DNA from: Cellvibrionaceae bacterium | Lineage (GTDB): Bacteria; Pseudomonadota; Gammaproteobacteria; Pseudomonadales; Cellvibrionaceae | DNA: 9,691 nucleotides | Assembly: GCA_027012915.1 (NCBI GenBank) | Contig: JALUYN010000499.1 | Location: forward strand, 1 to 9,691 | Reading direction: 5' to 3' | Part shown: in pieces, positions 7,033-9,691 of the stretch | Layout: the number at the start of each line of letters is the position of its first letter | How positions within the stretch are numbered: the stretch's first letter is position 1 | The notes under the pieces: generated by a model | The model's input: the letters and a program-made list of their open reading frames with translations, nothing else | What the model was told of the DNA's origin: nothing | Databases searched by the model: none | Translations under genes and position numbers: made by a program

Positions 7033-9273
7033 ATGGTTAAAGTAAGGGAAGATCATCCGGTTGACGACGATGGACAAGTCGATATCGATGCCTGGATAAG
7101 CGGTCTGGAAGCGCAACATCCGGGCAAGGTCCTGGATAGAGGTCCGCTCAAGAAGGCTTGTCAGCTCAGCTACCACCTGGCTCAGGAAGCCAGGGCGACC
7201 CATAACCTGTGGGCTAATGGCGTAAGCAGTTTCGCCACTGGCTTGGAGATGGCGCAGATTCTCTCGGATCTTCAACTCGATTCGGAGACCCTGCAAGCCG
7301 CGATTTTGTATCGGGCAGTGCGAGAAAATCGTATCCCCCTTGATGAAGTCGAAAAACAGTTCGGTGCGACGGTTGCCAAGTTGATTAAAGGTGTGTTGCG
7401 CATGGCGGCTATTACGACGCAGCGCAATGACTCTGATCAGGAAGTGCTCGGGCAGCAGTCGAAAGATCAGGCCGAGAATGTTCGCAAGATGCTGGTGGCT
7501 ATGGTTGACGATGTGCGCGTAGCCTTGATTAAACTGGCAGAGCGAACCTGTGCCATTCGTGAAGTTAAAGACGCCCCCGATGAAAAGCGCCGTCGGGTGG
7601 CTCGAGAAGTATCCGAAATATACGCACCACTGGCTCACCGGTTGGGTATCGGCCATATCAAGTGGGAGTTGGAAGATCTGGCGTTTCGCTATCTCGAAAC
7701 CGATGATTATATGACCATCGCACGCTTGCTCGATGAAAAAAGAGTAGCTCGCCAAAATTATATTGAAGACGTTATCGAAGTGCTGCAGAAGGCGCTTTCT
7801 GATGCGGATATTGAAGGCGAAGTCTTCGGTCGCGCCAAGCATATTTACAGTATCTGGAAAAAAATGCGTCGTAAGGGAATTGGTTTTTCCCAAGTCTACG
7901 ATATTCGCGCGGTACGCATCTTGGTACCCACGGTGCGCGATTGTTATTCGGTGCTGGGTATCGTGCATTCCTTGTGGCGTAACATCCCCAACGAATTTGA
8001 TGACTACATCGCTTCCCCAAAGGAGAACGGTTACCGCTCCTTGCACACGGCCCTGATTGGTCCGGAGCGAAAAGTACTGGAGGTACAAATTCGCACGAAT
8101 GCCATGCACGAAGAGGCTGAGTTTGGCGTTTGTGCTCACTGGCTCTATAAGGGCACCGACAAGGATGCGGGCGAAGATGGTTATGAACAGAAAATCGAAT
8201 GGTTGCGTCAGGTACTAGAGTGGCACGAAGAGTTGGGCGGGCATCCTCTCGAAGAAGATCTGGCTACCAGTGTTGAGCAAAATCGCATCTACGTTTTTAC
8301 TCCCGAGGGCCATGTAGTCGAGCTACCTCTTGGTGCGACCCCTTTGGACTTTGCCTATAGAGTTCATACCGAGGTGGGACACACCTGTCGTGGGGCTAAG
8401 GTCAACGGTCGTATTGTGCCGCTCAATTACGCACTGCGCACCGCCGATCAGGTGGAAATCCTTACAGGAAAACGCGAATCGCCCAGTCGCGACTGGCTAT
8501 CACCGGCGTTGGGCTATTTGAAAACCGGGCGCGCTCGCGCCAAGGTGCATCACTGGTTCAAATTGCAGGCCCGTGATCAAAATATTGCCGATGGTCGTGC
8601 AGTGCTCGACAAAGAGTTCAGGCGTTTGGCGGTTGATGATCTCGATTACGAGACACTGGCGCGGCGTCTCAATCTGAATTCTCTCGACGATCTCTATGCG
8701 GCGGTTGGCGCCAGCGATATTGGCGTTGGCCATGTGCTCAATACTGCTCAGAAAATGCTCGCCCTTGGGCAGGAGGCTGCACCTGCAATTCCTCTGGTGG
8801 GCAAAGCTGATCACAGCGATCAAGGATCGGACCTCTATATCGATGGGGTGGGCAATCTGCTAACCCACATTGCCAGCTGTTGTCATCCGGTTCCGGGAGA
8901 TGCTATCACCGGCTATATCACGCTGGGGCGTGGCGTCTCTATTCATCGTCAGGACTGCACCAACATTCTGCAGTTACAGGCTGATGAGCCAGAGCGCATT
9001 ATTCAGGTGAACTGGGGGGCGGCGCCGCAGAGTTTCTATTCAGTCGACGTGATTATCGAAGCCTTCGACCGTCATGGTCTGTTGCGAGACATTACGGTGC
9101 TGCTGGACAGTGAACATATCAATATTAGTGCCATGCAGACTATTTCCGACAAGCGCAAGAATACTGTAGATATGCAGGTCACGCTGGAAATTCGTAGCTT
9201 TAATGAGCTGAGCCGTATCTTGAGTCGGCTCAATCAGCTGCCCAACGTATCCACGGCTCGACGCAAGCATTGA
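7033..9273 (+). CDS. relA: GTP pyrophosphokinase RelA, synthetase-only (p)ppGpp synthetase
   Basis: Ribosome-bound stringent-response enzyme that transfers pyrophosphate from ATP to GDP/GTP when uncharged tRNA occupies the A site. The 746-residue length matches E. coli (744). Domains in order: an inactive HD-type hydrolase region (about 1-200) where the HD residues are replaced (ILYRAVREN near 91-99); the synthetase (about 235-365) with Asp290 in YDIRAVRI, EFDD at 321-324 and Glu350 in EVQIRT; TGS (about 416-478, VFTPEGHVVELP); a helical domain; the Cys-containing zinc-finger domain (Cys616-Cys617 in SCCHP, Cys642); and a C-terminal ACT domain (about 670-746). EFDD is the motif of monofunctional RelA; bifunctional Rel/SpoT enzymes have RxKD there. 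ATG 7033 gives MVKVRE, like E. coli MVAVRS. Its Shine-Dalgarno is poor: AGAGG at 7010-7014 is 18 nt away. A TTG at 6994 is the only longer alternative. Confidence 0.97.
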   Translation: MVKVREDHPVDDDGQVDIDAWISGLEAQHPGKVLDRGPLKKACQLSYHLAQEARATHNLWANGVSSFATGLEMAQILSDLQLDSETLQAAILYRAVRENRIPLDEVEKQFGATVAKLIKGVLRMAAITTQRNDSDQEVLGQQSKDQAENVRKMLVAMVDDVRVALIKLAERTCAIREVKDAPDEKRRRVAREVSEIYAPLAHRLGIGHIKWELEDLAFRYLETDDYMTIARLLDEKRVARQNYIEDVIEVLQKALSDADIEGEVFGRAKHIYSIWKKMRRKGIGFSQVYDIRAVRILVPTVRDCYSVLGIVHSLWRNIPNEFDDYIASPKENGYRSLHTALIGPERKVLEVQIRTNAMHEEAEFGVCAHWLYKGTDKDAGEDGYEQKIEWLRQVLEWHEELGGHPLEEDLATSVEQNRIYVFTPEGHVVELPLGATPLDFAYRVHTEVGHTCRGAKVNGRIVPLNYALRTADQVEILTGKRESPSRDWLSPALGYLKTGRARAKVHHWFKLQARDQNIADGRAVLDKEFRRLAVDDLDYETLARRLNLNSLDDLYAAVGASDIGVGHVLNTAQKMLALGQEAAPAIPLVGKADHSDQGSDLYIDGVGNLLTHIASCCHPVPGDAITGYITLGRGVSIHRQDCTNILQLQADEPERIIQVNWGAAPQSFYSVDVIIEAFDRHGLLRDITVLLDSEHINISAMQTISDKRKNTVDMQVTLEIRSFNELSRILSRLNQLPNVSTARRKH

Positions 9274-9289
9274 TTCAGGTTCCAGAAGC

Positions 9290-9691
9290 ATGAACAAACA
9301 ACCCTACTATACGCTTTCAGATCTGCTCTATCTTATGGCTCGACTGCGTGACCCTGAAAGCGGGTGCCCTTGGGATATGGCGCAAAGCTACAAGACCATA
9401 GCACCGTCCACCGTTGAAGAAGCCTATGAAGTGGTGGATGCCATTGAGTCGGAGGACTACGAGCAGCTGCGTGAGGAGTTGGGAGATTTTCTGTTTCAGG
9501 TGATTTTCTACAGCGAGCTGGCTCGAGAAGAAGGGCGTTTTGATTTTTCGGATATTGTCGATGGTTTAACAGCGAAGCTGGTTCGTCGACATCCTCATGT
9601 ATTTCCAGATGGAGACCTTCACAAGACGTTTACCGGCGAGCGCACTGCTGAGGACGAACAGAAGATCAAAGCTCAATGGGAAGAAATTAAA
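9290..9691 (+). CDS. mazG: Nucleoside triphosphate pyrophosphohydrolase MazG, N-terminal part, truncated by window edge
   Basis: MazG hydrolyses (d)NTPs to the monophosphates plus pyrophosphate, clearing abnormal nucleotides; in E. coli it also lowers (p)ppGpp levels. The 134 codons present run open to the window edge. They match the N-terminal repeat of the E. coli enzyme: RLRDPESGCPWD (18-29), the Mg-binding EEAYE (43-47) and EELGD (62-66), then FQVIFYSELAREEGRFDF and KLVRRHPHVF. The ATG is 16 bp after relA, with CAGG at 9276-9279 about 10 nt upstream. The C-terminal half lies outside. The E. coli toxin-antitoxin genes mazE and mazF that separate relA from mazG are not present here. Confidence 0.95.
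   Translation, partial: MNKQPYYTLSDLLYLMARLRDPESGCPWDMAQSYKTIAPSTVEEAYEVVDAIESEDYEQLREELGDFLFQVIFYSELAREEGRFDFSDIVDGLTAKLVRRHPHVFPDGDLHKTFTGERTAEDEQKIKAQWEEIK

Noticed and set aside
6775..8139. Long minus-strand open frame (454 codons) opposite rlmD and relA
   Set aside because: It lies antisense to two well-identified conserved genes, has no recognisable domain and shows the His/Arg/Gln-rich composition typical of a mirrored reading frame.
1..9691. Mobile elements, CRISPR arrays, tRNA/rRNA genes, phage or defence genes
   Set aside because: Both strands were read for these. Coding is nearly continuous with conserved housekeeping genes, and no direct repeats, terminal inverted repeats or RNA gene signatures were seen.

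Overview
The window is a compact, all-plus-strand stretch of housekeeping genes from a gammaproteobacterium. The gene order lepA–lepB–(DUF4845)–rnc–era–recO–acpS is the conserved LepA/LepB/RNase III/Era cluster of that class. The order cysM–rlmD–relA–mazG is a second conserved cluster, best known from Pseudomonas-like genomes. Protein sequences resemble the E. coli and Pseudomonas orthologues closely. RNase III keeps the E. coli numbering of its catalytic residues, and RelA is the synthetase-only gammaproteobacterial type. G+C looks close to half by eye. A marine or cellulolytic relative of Pseudomonas (Cellvibrionales/Oceanospirillales-like) would fit, but the genus cannot be fixed from this sequence.

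Bases 1-4610 hold the first block: the 3' end of lepA (back-translocating GTPase), lepB (signal peptidase I), a small membrane protein of the DUF4845 family, rnc (RNase III), era (GTPase for 30S maturation), recO (recombination mediator) and acpS (holo-ACP synthase). The genes are tightly packed: DUF4845/rnc overlap by 14 bp, recO/acpS overlap by 8 bp, and a GTG at the rnc stop codon could start a longer Era. This looks like one co-transcribed, partly translationally coupled operon for protein export, RNA processing and ribosome assembly.

Bases 4611-4761 are the only substantial non-coding gap. It contains a good sigma70-like promoter candidate just ahead of cysM. Bases 4762-9691 hold the second block: cysM (cysteine synthase B), rlmD (23S rRNA m5U1939 methyltransferase), relA ((p)ppGpp synthetase) and the 5' part of mazG (NTP pyrophosphohydrolase). 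It links sulfur amino acid synthesis, rRNA modification, the amino-acid starvation alarm and nucleotide-pool cleansing.

No mobile element, CRISPR array, tRNA/rRNA gene, phage gene or defence island is visible, and I found no candidate for a novel system. The points worth a second look are mainly absences and junctions. There is no pdxJ between recO and acpS, no gacS/barA between the two blocks, and no mazEF between relA and mazG. The uncharacterised DUF4845 protein has a prepilin-like N-terminus, and several starts are non-ATG or ambiguous.
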